Below, piece by piece: positions 46,001 through 56,999 of a stretch of 64,000 nucleotides of DNA. The notes under the pieces are model-generated. The model was given only the letters and a program-made list of their open reading frames with translations, did not search any database and was not told where the DNA came from. Numbering within the stretch: the first letter of the stretch is position 1; each line of letters begins with the position of its first letter. The translations under genes were made by a program, and so were the position numbers. Source of the stretch: Amphibalanus amphitrite (lineage: Eukaryota > Arthropoda > Thecostraca > Balanomorpha > Balanidae); assembly GCF_019059575.1 (NCBI RefSeq), contig NW_024882199.1, positions 124,001 to 188,000 of the forward strand, written 5' to 3'.

Positions 46001-49000
46001 CGAGTAGGCCAATGTCGGATTTTCCCGGAGGTTACCCCATCAAACACGTTTGCACGTGGCACGTGCTTTTCAATCGCCCCATATCTGACCCATACCATGT
46101 GGTAGCCGACACCGCGGGGCACAACATATTGGAACATTTTCAAAATCTAACGTGGAATTTTTTTGCAAAATCGATTTGAAAATAATTTTTCGAAATCGCC
46201 ATAGGCTTAGCATGGGGTAACTGTCCGTCACGATTACCCGAAATTTTGTCATTTATATTTTAAATGCTTACCACCATGAGGTGGGGTCCCGGCCCGGGAA
46301 CCGACCGTAAAAATATAATTCATTTCTAACGTGGAGTTTTTGCGCAAATCGCATTTTAAATTTTCCCCTATGTTAACCCTATGGGAAAATGCACGTGCAG
46401 ATTACCCCAAAACGTGTCAATTATATTTTTTGCAACTTTGCCAGAAGGTAGCTCCCCGATACGGGACCAAACGCTGAAAATGGCAACAAATTCTACCGTG
46501 CCGTTTCGGCGGCGATCAAAATGACCCAATTTCCGACAGAAACGCAAATGTCCCCCTAGAGAGGTAGCTCAGGTTGGGATTTTCAATAGAAAATCACAAT
46601 TCTAAAGAATAGTGATTGTTCTTAATTGAAAAGTCCCAACCTTCGGATAGGCCCGGGCAGCGCTTGTCGAACAGCTCTGCGGATCCGAAGGTTGGGACTT
46701 TAATTGTGAAAAACCGCCCGCCCGCCGCCAAACGCAAACACCGCAAAACGCACGCCCAAAACGCAAACGCAAACTTCGCAAAAAAACATCGCCCGCCCGC
46801 CGAAAACCGCAGAAAAAAAACGCAAAAAACGCCGCAAAACGCAAACACCGCAAAAAACGCAAACACCGCCGCCACAAAAAAAACGCCCGCATCGCCCGCC
46901 GCCAACGGCGAAACGCCGCAAAAAAACGACCGTCCGCCGCAAACCGCAACAACGCAAATAACGCCCGGCCGCCGGGAACCGCAAAACGCCGCAAAAACGC
47001 CCGCCAGCCGCAAACCACAAAAAACGCCGCAAAAAACGGTCGCCCGCCGCAAACCGCAAAACGCCGCAAAAGACGGCCGCCCGCCGCAAACCGCAAAACG
47101 CCGCAAAAAACGGCCGCCCGCCGCAAACCGCCGCTAAAACGGCCGCCCGCCGCCAAACGCAAACAGCAAAAACACCCGCATCGCCCGCCCGCCGGCCGCC
47201 AAACACAAAAACCGCAAAAAACGCAAACACCGCCGCAAAAAACGCCCGCAACGCACGCACGCCTGCCGCCAACCGCAAAACGCCGCAAAAAACGGCCGCC
47301 CGCCGCCAAACGCAAACACCGCCAAAAACGCAAAAACGGCCGCCCGCCGTCAAACGCAAAAACCGAAAAAAACGCAAACACCGCCGCAAAAAACGCCCGC
47401 CGTAGGCAAAACGCAAACACTGACGCATTAAGACAAATATGGCGCCCTGCGGCAAATGTGGTGCAATCAAATCTGCCGTTTAAGCAGCCATCCCTTAATT
47501 ACAGCGCATCCTAATCGTCCAATGTTCGACAAAGTTACGCACATTCTGCGCTTTGCGGCAAAAATGGCGCTTTGAGACAAACGTGGCGCACTGCAACAAA
47601 CATGGCGCATTTGTTCATGTCGCCTAACAATTCATCCACCCACCAAATTCTAGCCCAATCGGACTTAAACTTACAAAGTTATGTACATTTCAATATTTCA
47701 CTATAAAATATCTCCGCAACGGAGGTGCCCAGAATTGCACGTGTGCCACGTGACCACCGGTGGTGCAAGCAGGGCTTGTCCCCTTACCGATTGTTTCATT
47801 TCAGGCTTCCTGACTGGTGCTGTTTTTTGTGCTATAAGGCCACAAGTCGGCAAACACAGGATAATCTGGGAGGTTTTTGACTCAAACACGTTGCCACGTG
47901 GCACGTGCTGGACCTGTGACAGCTTCACCGCTTACGACACGTAATGACCCATCGACGTAGCCGTCAGCATGTTAAAGATGACCCCGGCCGGTGTCACCGT
48001 CACTGAACAGTGGACGGCTAAACTCGAAAAACGGGAAAATTTAGGGAAATTTCACCTTTCGAATATATAATTTCCCCAGAATTTTGAATTTTTCATTTTA
48101 CAAGAAAATCCGAGATAGCAGTTTTTTAGCCCCCTTCATTTTGTGCCTACACCCGTTTTCAGATCGACCCTATCATAAAATCTGACGGCCTAACGGCGAT
48201 TTCCCCCATTCCTTGCATTTCACATTGTTGGTGTATTTAAGCACAAAAATTGTCCCCGTGCCACGGCACGTGCAATAGCACGTGCGCCACGTGACCACTA
48301 GTGCGACAAGCTGGACTCATCTGCTCACCGGCTGCGTTGATTTGGTGTCGCTAGGTGGAGTGGTTTCCACGCCATAGGACCCCCAGTTGGCAAATGTCGG
48401 ATTTTCCCGGAGGTTACCCCATCAAACACGTTTGCACGTGGCACGTGCTTTTCAATCGCCCCATATCTGACCCATACCATGTGGTAGCCGACACCCCGGT
48501 GCACAACATATTGGAACTTTTTCAAAATCTAACGTGGAAATTTTTGGCAAAATCGATTTGAAAATAATTTTTCGAAATTGCCATAGGCTCAACATGGGGT
48601 AACTGTCAGCGTCGATTACCCGAAATTTTGTCATTTATATTTTAAATAATTACCCCCAGAAGGTGAGGTGCCAGCTCAAGAACTGACCCTAAAAATGTGG
48701 ACAAACATTACTGAACAGATTTTGCGCAAATCGCATTTTCAATTTTTCCCCATGTTAACCCTATGGGAAAATGCACGTGCCGATTACCCCAAAACGGGTT
48801 AATTATATTTCAAGCGACCGGTACCAGCCGGTAGCTCCCCCATACGGGACCAAACGCTGAAAATGGCAAGAAAATCTAACGAGCCGTTTTCGAGGGATTC
48901 AAAATGTCCCAATTTCCGGCAGAAACGCAAATGTCCCCCTAGAGAGGTAGCTCAGGTTGGGATTTTCAATAGAAAATCACAATTCTAAAGAATAGTGATT

Positions 49001-49030
49001 GTTCTTAATTGAAAAGTCCCAACCTTCGGA
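43042..49030 (-). mobile_element. Inverted dimer inserted at TA in monomer 3
   Basis: It runs exactly from one 3' terminus (GGCCCGGGCAGCGC at 43042) to one 5' terminus (CCAACCTTCGGA at 49030) in reverse. It holds two whole monomers, 43042-46647 (including TTAA element E10) and 46650-49030, joined at TA 46648-46649. TA also flanks the whole block at 43040-43041 and 49031-49032. Reverse minisatellites lie at 43105-43860 and 46715-47430. Complete termini and a TA at each border suggest transposition of a dimer rather than a random inversion. Confidence 0.75.
43875..45047 (-). mobile_element. TTAA element E10, GCATATGTTACCACC core
   Basis: TTAA at 43871-43874 and 45048-45051. Single left end (CCTTCGCCCCAGTGGGGG), double right end. 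Matched GCATATGTTACCACC/GGTGGTAACATATGC inner sequences. GGTCA motifs at 44010-44050, 44195-44210, 44350-44380, 44490-44560 and 44700-44880. Removing it yields 'gacgcaTTAAgacaaatatgg', identical to the uninterrupted monomer at about 47422-47442. Confidence 0.85.
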
Positions 49031-50864
49031 TAAATAAGGCATGGCTGCTTAAACGGCAGATATGATTGCACCACATTTGCCGCAGGGCGCCATATTTGTC
49101 TTAATGCGTCAGTGTTAGCGTTTTGCTTACGGCGGGCGTTTTTTGCGGCGGTGTTTGCGTTTTTTCGGGGTTTGCGTTTGACGGCGGGCGGCCGTTTTTG
49201 CGTTTTTGGCGGTGTTTGCGTTTGGCGGCGGGCGGCTGTTTTTTGCGGCGTTTTGCGGTTGGCGGCGGCAGTGCGTGCGTTGCGGGCGTTTTTTGCGGCG
49301 GTGTTTGCGTTTTTTGCGGTTTTTGTGTTTGGCGGCGGGCGGGCGGGCGATGCGGGTGTTTTTGCTGTTTGCGTTTGGCGGCGGGCGGCCGTTTTAGCGG
49401 CGGTTTGCGGCGCGCGGCCGTTTTTTGCGGCGTTTTGCGGTTTGCGGCGGGCGGCCGTTTTTTGCGGCGTTTTGTGGTTTGCGGCGGGCGGCCGTTTTTT
49501 ACGGCGTTTTGCGGTTGCCGGCGGCCGGCCGTTATTTGCGGTTAGCGGCGGGCGGTCGTCTTTTGCGGCGTTTAGCGGTTTGCGGCGGGCGGCCGTTTTT
49601 GCGGCGTTTTGCGGTTTGCGGCGTGCGGCCGTTTTTTGCGGCGTTTCGCGGTTGGCGGCGGGCGATGCGGGCGTTTTTTTGCGGCGGCGGTGTTTGCGTT
49701 TTTTGCGGTGTTTGTGTTTTGCGGCGGACGCGCGTTTTTTTTGCGGCATTTTGTGCGTTTTTTCTGCGGTTTTCGGCGGGCGGGCGATTGTTTTTTTTTG
49801 CGAAGTTTGCGTTGGCGTTTTAGGCGTGCGTTTTGCGGTGTTTGCGTTTGGCGGCGGGCGGGAGGGCGGTTTTTCACAATTAAAGTCCCAACCTTCGGAT
49901 CTGCAGTGCTGTTCGACAAGCGCTGCCCGGGCCTATCCGAAGGTTGGGACTTTTCAATTAGACAATCACTATTCTTTAGAATTGTGATTTTCTATTGAAA
50001 ATCCCAACCTGAGCTACCTCTCTAGGGGGGTGTTTAGCGTTTCTGCCGCGATTTGGGACATTTTGATCGCCGCCGAAACGGCACGGTAGAATTTGTTGCC
50101 ATTTTCAGCGTTTGGTCCCGTATCGGGGAGCTACCGGCTGGCATCGGTCGCTTGAAATATAATTAACCCGTTTTGGGGTAATCGGCACGTGCATTTTCCC
50201 ATAGGGTTAACATGGGGGAAAATTGGAAATTCGATTTGCGAAAAATTTCGTCAATTATATTTGCTGATATTTTTAGGGTCGGATCTCGGGCTGGCACCCC
50301 AACTGACGGTGGTAATTATTTAAAATATAATTGACAAAATTTCGGGTAATCGTCACAAACATTTACCCCATGTTGAGCCTATGGCAATTTCGAAAAATTA
50401 TTTTCAAATCGATTTTGCCAAAAATTTCCACGTTAGATTTTGAAAATTTTCCAATATGTTGTGCCCCGGGGTGTCGGCTACCACGTGGTATGGTCAGATA
50501 TGGGGCGATTGAAAAGCACGTGCCACGTGCAAACGTGTTTGATGGGGTAACCTCCGGGAAAATCCGACATTGGCCAACTGGGGATCCTATGGCGTGGAAA
50601 CCACTCCACCTAGCGACACCAAATCAACGCAGCCGGTGAGCAGATGAGTCCAGCTTGTCGCACTAGTGGTCACGTGGCGCACGTGCTATTGCACGTGCCG
50701 TGGCACGGGGTCAATTTTTGTGCCTAAATACACCAACAATATGAAATGCAAGGAATGGGGGAAATCGCCATCAGGCCGTCAGATTTTATGATAGGGTCGA
50801 TCTGAAAACGGGTGTAGGCACAGAATGAAGGGGGCTAAAAAACTGCTATCTCGGATTTTTTGTA

Positions 50865-51547
50865 AAATGAAAAATTCAAAATTCTGGGGAAATTATATAT
50901 TCGAAAGGTGAAATTTCCCTAAATTTTCCCGTTTTTCGAGTTTAGCCGTCCACTGTTCAGGGACGGTGACACCGGCCGGGGTCATCTTTTATATGCTGAT
51001 GGCCACGTCGATGGGTCATCACGTGGCGTGAACGGTGAAGCTATCAAAGGTCCGGCACGTGCCACGTGGCCACGTGTTTGAGTCGCGTACCTCCCAGATT
51101 ATCGTGTGTTTGCCGATTTGTTGCCTTAGAGCACCAAAACAGCACAAGCCAGGAACACTGAAATGGTGCAATCAGTGAGGGGACAAGTCCTGCTTGCACC
51201 ACTGGTGGTCACGTGGCACACGTGCAAATCTGGGCACCTCCGTTGCGGAGATATTTTATAGTGAAATATTCAAATGTACATAACTTTTTTCAGTTTAAGT
51301 CCGATTGGGCTAGAATTTGGTGAGTGGATGAATTGTTAAGCGACATGAACGAATGCGCCATGTTTGTTGCAGTGCGCCACGTTTGTCTCAAAGCGCCATT
51401 TTTGCCGCAAAGCGCAGAGTGTGCGTAACTTTATCGAACATGGGTCGATTAGGATGCGCTGTGATTGAGGTATGGCTGCCTTAACGGCAGATATGAATGC
51501 ACCACATTTGCCGCAGGGCGCCATATTTGTCTTAATGCGTCAGTGTT
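50865..51547 (+). repeat. 683-bp direct repeat, left of LINE
   Basis: It matches 55093-55775 with about three mismatches seen by eye (c/g near 50931, g/c near 51010, a/g near 51433). Together they bracket the LINE exactly: the poly-T of the LINE begins at its right edge. Confidence 0.85.
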
Positions 51548-51650
51548 TTTTTTTTAAAGGTTTTTTATTTATTTTTCTCAGTCACATAGCTCGTTATACA
51601 TACCAACACATATCTTCCAACAAGCACGCATCACATACATAGGTACATAC

Positions 51651-52051
51651 TAGAGTTGCAAAATTTCCCTACCGCACTACCGGCATGCCGGTAATTTTTC
51701 ACTACCGCAGGTTTTTTCGTGGTATCTGGCATGTCTTGCCGGTAGCATGCCGGTATTTTTGATTTTGCACAAAAAATTATCAGCATATGATTCAAGCTTT
51801 GGACACAAAGAGGCTATTGAATTGTAATAAGTTGGACAATGGGTGGCTGTTGGGTGGGGCGGTTACTGAAATTGCCAAAATGTGGCATCTCATGTAGGGG
51901 TAAGCCAGAATCAAGAATGCAGGTTTTTTAGTATGCCGGTAATTTGGCGGTTTTTTTTGCTTGGGGCGTGGTAGCATGCCGGTATCCCAGAAAATGTTTG
52001 TGGGGCGGGGCGGTGCCGGTAGCAGCCCATTGGGAAAACTTTGCAACTCTA
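51651..52051. mobile_element. hAT-like MITE in the LINE 3' UTR
   Basis: The 8-bp duplication GTACATAC flanks it (51643-51650, 52052-52059). Ends TAGAGTTGCAAA and TTTGCAACTCTA fit the hAT TAGNG consensus. Internal 'gcatgccggta' motifs occur in both orientations. No coding capacity. Confidence 0.9.
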
Positions 52052-52076
52052 GTACATACATTACAACCAGTGAAAC

Positions 52077-55000
52077 TTAGACCACGGAAAGTAAACAATC
52101 ATATAATCGTTTATGTGCTTCGAGCTGTATTCTACTTTTTCTATTTTCTTGACACGAACTTTTATTTATTTCAGCCAAACCATAGCGCCTAGTGAACTCC
52201 CTCAACGCTACAATGTTAGGGGAGCTCTTTACAACCTTAGTCCTGTATATATACCGTTTTACAATCAAAAGGATCCTCTGTGTAGCGATCTGCACGTCCT
52301 CCGCTATTTCCAGATCCTTTCCTATCCCGCGAGTTGCTGGGGGGGGGGTGTTAAACGCCCCCACTTTTTTCGCCGGGCCATAGCATAAAAACGGCGCGCC
52401 GCAGGCGCGCCAAATTTTGGGTACCTGTAGGGAATGGATTGAAGTTTATTGTGACAAAGTTTCAAAAAAATCGGTCGGAAAATTTTTGAGATATCGAGGT
52501 TTTAGTGACGTCATGATTTCTGAGTTTTCGACCAAAAACGGCATATGTTCAAAAAATCATATAAAATCACAGAATAAACATACAGACATGCCGTAAACGC
52601 CATTCGACTGCCAATACCATGGTCAATCAAATGACTATCTTCGATTATTGATTATCGTTCCGAATTTTCCATAATCTTGAGCTGAATCTTGGCAATTTTT
52701 CGTGACTACTTCACGACCATGATACATGAATTTCTTAAATTGAACTTTTTGAGCCAAACACGTACTCATATGATAAAATGAATGTCACCATCGTGTTTTA
52801 CGCCCCAAATTACCTATAAAACATGTGTCACAGGCTGCGAATATCAGTTCTGATTTTCGGGGATATGTGCCTACCCGGTTGACCTGACCTTGACCCTGAC
52901 CTATGCTTGACTGACCCCTACATGGAGCTGACACTCTTGTAGGCGTTATAAGATGGATTGTGCACCATTTTGACAGAGTTTATGGCGAGAGGCGCCCATT
53001 GCGAAGTCCTGAAGTCCATGCTACTGAAAGCCCGATTTCAGGTGTTTGACCTGACCTTGACCCGACCTGTGACCTCAAAATTCAACTTTAAAGTACTCAT
53101 CTAAAGCGTCTCGTCGCGCTCTTTCGTTTGCCGCCTCGTGCGTTTCGCTGCGCCTATTGGTTCTCGAGTTATCGGCTGGGGGCGTTTAACGCCCCCCCCC
53201 CCCAGCAAACGGTGGGTGGCGAAATACCCCAGCAACTGCCGGGCTATACCCATTATGATTGTCACCTTATCTATCCTAATTCGAATGCCGAGCTTGTTTC
53301 TCATAAGATTTTCTAGTTTTTCCCAGATACCCCTTACCTTGTGACATGTAACAAATAAATGAAGTAATGTCTCTCGTTCAGCATTGCAAAAAGTACATAA
53401 GGGACTGCAATCCGTAAACTTTGCTGCAAAGGTGTTGGTAGTCAGTATCCGATGCATAATCTTATCCTGAAACCACAGTAAGCTAGTGTCCTTTGTACAA
53501 GAAACAAACCTTCGATAAAGTTCGTCCCACTGAAACTCTGTTTCTAAATCCCGATTCCATTTTTCTTCTGATTTAAGGGGCAATTCTTCAGGTCTATAGT
53601 TAAATCTAATTAATTGTTTGTAATAATGTCTGCATCCTGTTAAGGGTATCAAAACTGCTTCCAGCGCGGGCTGCATCTTGGGTCCTACCATACGATAGGG
53701 CACTTGCCCAGTAAAGGCCTTTTTTATGGCTCTTAAAATGCCCATGTGCTCAATCATTGATATTCTCGTTCGATAGGATTGCGTAAAATCAACATATGAT
53801 AAACATTTCCCTGCAGATGACCAGAAATCGCCCACATACGCACTACCCGAGTCAATCAGCCGTTTATACCAAATTGCTTCTCCACCTCTCTTAAAAAAAG
53901 ACGAGAGGCATAAGGGCTGCGAATGTATACTTTCAGACAAAACCGGAAAAGTTTTCTGAAACTTATTCCATGCTTTAACGACCTCCTTCCAGAAGGGATT
54001 CATTCTTACCGATTCCATTTTCTTTCCACTCAAATCCCCACACGTAAATAATAATTGACTGTTTGGAATGACATTTTGCATGACATGTTCATAATCCTTA
54101 TCAGAGGATATTATTCTTTTAATCCACGACAATTTCATGGAATCATTAAAAGTACGCAAACAAGGGATACCAAACTTCCTAATCATATGAGTACATTTAA
54201 TCTTATCCTGTCCATTGTCCCAGACAAACTTGAAAAACTGTCTTTGAAGTTTTACGATAAGGTCTTCTGGAGGACCAGGTAATACAGTTAATAGGTTCGT
54301 TAGTTTCGAAAGTGCTAGCGTTTTGAGTACCGTGCGCTTACCGTACACAGTAAGCTTTCTTCTGAGCCACCCCTTCAGAAGGTTTCTAATATCGATCATT
54401 TTTGCTTCAAAATTTATTGAGCTCATATCTAGCATGTTGCTTGTAAAAATAATGCCCAAGTACTTAAATTTTTCTTTAATAACATCAAACGAAGAATCAG
54501 TTACAAACGCAGGAGCCTGAAAAGACCCTAGCCACAAAAATTTTGTTTTGTGCATGTTTAGGAACAGACCAGAAATCAAGCTGAACTCGGATACCGTTTC
54601 CACACAACTAGTATAACTGCTATACGTTCCATCTAAGATAAAAGTACAGTCATCTGCATATTGTTCAACTTTTTTTTCCACATCACCTATCCTGTATCCT
54701 GAAATGGAAGCATCATTCTGTATCATAATCCCTAATACTTCTACGCAGAGAATGAAAAGCAGCGGTGAAATACAATCACCCTGCCGACAACCTTGGCTTA
54801 TCGGGAAAAAATCAGTCGAAGTCTTGTTTTGAGTTATACATGAATTTGCTCCAGTCAACATAATCTTGATCCATCGGATCAACTCCGGACCAAAATTAAA
54901 AAGTTCCAGCGTTTCAATAATAAAGACGTGATTAAGAGTATCAAACGCCCTTTTGAAATCTGCAAATATGATCAGTCCCTTTTTATCAAAGCCTGCGTGC

Positions 55001-55092
55001 TTGGCGTCCCACATAATGTCATATACTGTTCGGATGCATTCCCCTATATATCTGTTTTTCATAAACCCCTTCTGATTGACAGATATCCTTCT
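52077..55092 (-). pseudogene. LINE reverse transcriptase ORF2, C-terminal part
   Basis: The 5' part (53248-55092) encodes reverse transcriptase: QKGFMKNRYIGE, then FADFKRAFDTLNH (first aspartate motif), SQGCRQGDCISPLLF and QYADDCTF (catalytic YADD, near 54655), then LFLNMHKTKFLWLG. A zinc-knuckle-like CTFCNAERETLLHLF..C region (zf-RVT) follows near 53380. After the E8b insertion the last about 80 residues continue at 52077-52325 (ILLIVKRYIYRTK), a typical Tx1-like C-terminus. The order fits L1/Tx1-clade LINEs. The endonuclease and RT N-terminus are absent. The frame read through E8b adds about 45 TTAA-element residues and is artefactual. Apart from truncation and the insertions the frame is intact, so the LINE is fairly young. 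Confidence 0.85.
52326..53243 (-). mobile_element. TTAA-family element E8b, CTAT target
   Basis: CTAT on both sides (52322-52325, 53244-53247). Single left end (CCCGCGAGTTGCTGG), double right end, GTTAAACGCC/GGCGTTTAACGCC cores. It is the uninterrupted, inverted copy of E8. Its TGACGTCA site is near 52508. It interrupts the LINE frame. Confidence 0.85.
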
Positions 55093-55775
55093 AAATGAAA
55101 AATTCAAAATTCTGGGGAAATTATATATTCGAAAGGTGAAATTTCCCTAAATTTTCCCCTTTTTCGAGTTTAGCCGTCCACTGTTCAGGGACGGTGACAC
55201 CGGCCGGGGTCATCTTTTATATGCTGATGGCCACGTCCATGGGTCATCACGTGGCGTGAACGGTGAAGCTATCAAAGGTCCGGCACGTGCCACGTGGCCA
55301 CGTGTTTGAGTCGCGTACCTCCCAGATTATCGTGTGTTTGCCGATTTGTTGCCTTAGAGCACCAAAACAGCACAAGCCAGGAACACTGAAATGGTGCAAT
55401 CAGTGAGGGGACAAGTCCTGCTTGCACCACTGGTGGTCACGTGGCACACGTGCAAATCTGGGCACCTCCGTTGCGGAGATATTTTATAGTGAAATATTCA
55501 AATGTACATAACTTTTTTCAGTTTAAGTCCGATTGGGCTAGAATTTGGTGAGTGGATGAATTGTTAAGCGACATGAACGAATGCGCCATGTTTGTTGCAG
55601 TGCGCCACGTTTGTCTCAAAGCGCCATTTTTGCCGCAAAGCGCAGAGTGTGCGTAACTTTGTCGAACATGGGTCGATTAGGATGCGCTGTGATTGAGGTA
55701 TGGCTGCCTTAACGGCAGATATGAATGCACCACATTTGCCGCAGGGCGCCATATTTGTCTTAATGCGTCAGTGTT
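55093..55775 (+). repeat. 683-bp direct repeat, right of LINE
   Basis: Partner of 50865-51547. It continues seamlessly into the monomer minisatellite ('gtgttagcgttttgcctacgg'). Confidence 0.85.
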
Positions 55776-56602
55776 AGCGTTTTGCCTACGGCGGGCGTTT
55801 TTTGCCGCGGTCTTTGCGTTTTTTTTCGGGGTTTGCGTTTGACGGCGGGCGGCCGTTTTTGCGTTTTTGGCGGTGTTTGCGTTTGGCGGCGGGCGGCCGT
55901 TTTTTGCGGTGTTTTGCGGTTGGCGGCGGGCGTGCGTGCGTTGCGGGCGTTTTTTTGCGGCGGTGTTTGCGTTTTTTTTTTGTTTTGCTGCGGGCGGGCG
56001 GGCGATGCGGGTGTTTTTGCTCTTTGCGTTTGGCGGCGGGCGGCCGTTTAAGCGGCGGTTTGCGGCGGGCGGCCGTTTTTTGCGGCGTTTTGCGGTTTGC
56101 GGCGGGCGGCCGTTTTTTGCGGCGTTTTGTGGTTTGCGGCGGGCGGGCGTTTTTTTACGGCGTTTTGCGGTTGCCGGCGGCCGGCCGTTATTTGCGGTTA
56201 GCGGCGGGCGGCGGGCGGTCGTTTTTTGCGGCGTTTAGCGGTTTGCGGCGGGAGGCCGTTTTTGCGGCGTTTTGCGGTTCGCGGCGTGCGGCAGTTTTTT
56301 GCGGCGTTTGGCGGTTGGCGGCGGGCGATGCGGGCGTTTTTTTGCGGCGGCAGTGTTTGCATTTTTTGCGGTGTTTGTGTTTTGCGGCGGACGCGCGTTT
56401 TTTGCGGCATTTTGTGCGTTTTTTTTTCTGCGGTTTTCGGCGGGCGGGCGATGTTTTTTTTGCGAGGTTTGCGTTGGCGTTTTAGGCGTGCGTTTTGCGC
56501 GTTTTGTGTTGTTTGCGTTTGGCGGCGGGCGGGCGGTTTTTCACAATTAAAGTCCCAACCTTCGGTTCCGCAGTGCTGTTCGACAAGCGCTGCCCGGGCC
56601 TA

Positions 56603-56995
56603 TTTTTTTGCGACTTACGCTCTTTATCCTACAATCATTTACCTACAACATTATTCTATACGAGTATTTACCTACTTTACGGACTTTTGTCGCACGATAC
56701 TTTACAACATACAATCTTTATCTTACGATTATTTTTCTAGGATCTTTTTAAATACGATCACTTGCTTTACGATCTTTTGCTTACGATCTTTAGTCGTACG
56801 ATCTTTTGCAACATACGATTTTTATCTTACGATCATTTTCCTACGATCTTTTTCATACGATCATTTGCTTTACGATCTTTTTCTGACGATCTTTCGTCGT
56901 ACGATCTTTTACGACATACGATCTTTATCTTACGATCAATTTCCTATGATCTTTTTCCATACGATCATTTGCTTTACGATCTTTTGCTTACGATC
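56603..56995 (+). repeat. ACGATCTTTTGC minisatellite, left part
   Basis: 14-17 bp units of TACGATCTTTTGCT with variants (tacgatcatttgctt, tacgatctttagtcg). It continues after TTAA elements E11 and E12 at 59371-59466. Confidence 0.9.
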
Positions 56996-56999
56996 TTAA

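Larger units (their letters stand above)
41514..49933 (+). mobile_element. Monomer 3, split by an inverted dimer
   Basis: Left part 41514-43041 and right part 49033-49933 together make 2429 bp, the standard monomer length. Between them lie two inverted monomers (43042-49030) flanked by TA. The uninterrupted target 'gcactgtaattaaggcatgg' is seen in reverse at 45110-45129. Confidence 0.85.
51548..55092 (-). mobile_element. 5'-truncated L1/Tx1-like LINE, with two nested insertions
   Basis: Minus-strand LINE with a short A-tail (T8 at 51548-51555). It is truncated inside the reverse transcriptase at 55092. The 3' untranslated region holds a 401-bp hAT-like MITE (51651-52051). The coding sequence is cut by TTAA element E8b (52326-53243). 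LINE sequence itself is about 2.2 kb. Confidence 0.85.
37727..56600 (+). repeat. Macrosatellite of 2.43-kb Helentron-like monomers
   Basis: Six monomers, all starting TCCGAAGGTTGGGACTTTTC and ending GCGCTGCCCGGGCC, joined head to tail through TA. Each has, in order: a 5' terminal hairpin, CACGTG-rich unique sequence, a GCGCCA-type block, a 37-bp GC-rich minisatellite, an inverted copy of the 5' end (AAAGTCCCAACCTTCGGATC) 30 bases from the 3' end, and a short 3' hairpin. An inverted repeat of the 5' tip set back from the 3' end, a 3' hairpin, an internal minisatellite and tandem concatemers are features of non-autonomous Helentrons (Helitron2/HINE). No Rep/helicase is present. The assignment is inferred from structure only. 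Confidence 0.7.
49936..56600 (+). mobile_element. Monomer 6, interrupted by the LINE
   Basis: Without the LINE (51548-55092) and one 683-bp direct repeat it measures about 2437 bp. Its minisatellite is at about 55775-56540. It ends at GGGCC before TA 56601-56602, after which the ACGATCTTT minisatellite resumes. Note that the plus-strand minisatellite at 49110-49880 belongs to the right part of monomer 3. Confidence 0.8.

Noticed and set aside
53101..53243. C-terminal extension of the LINE frame (ARQLLGYFATHRLLGGGG...)
   Set aside because: This part is read from TTAA element E8b. The same peptide appears in the unrelated E8 copy at 32860-33060. The true LINE C-terminus resumes at 52325.
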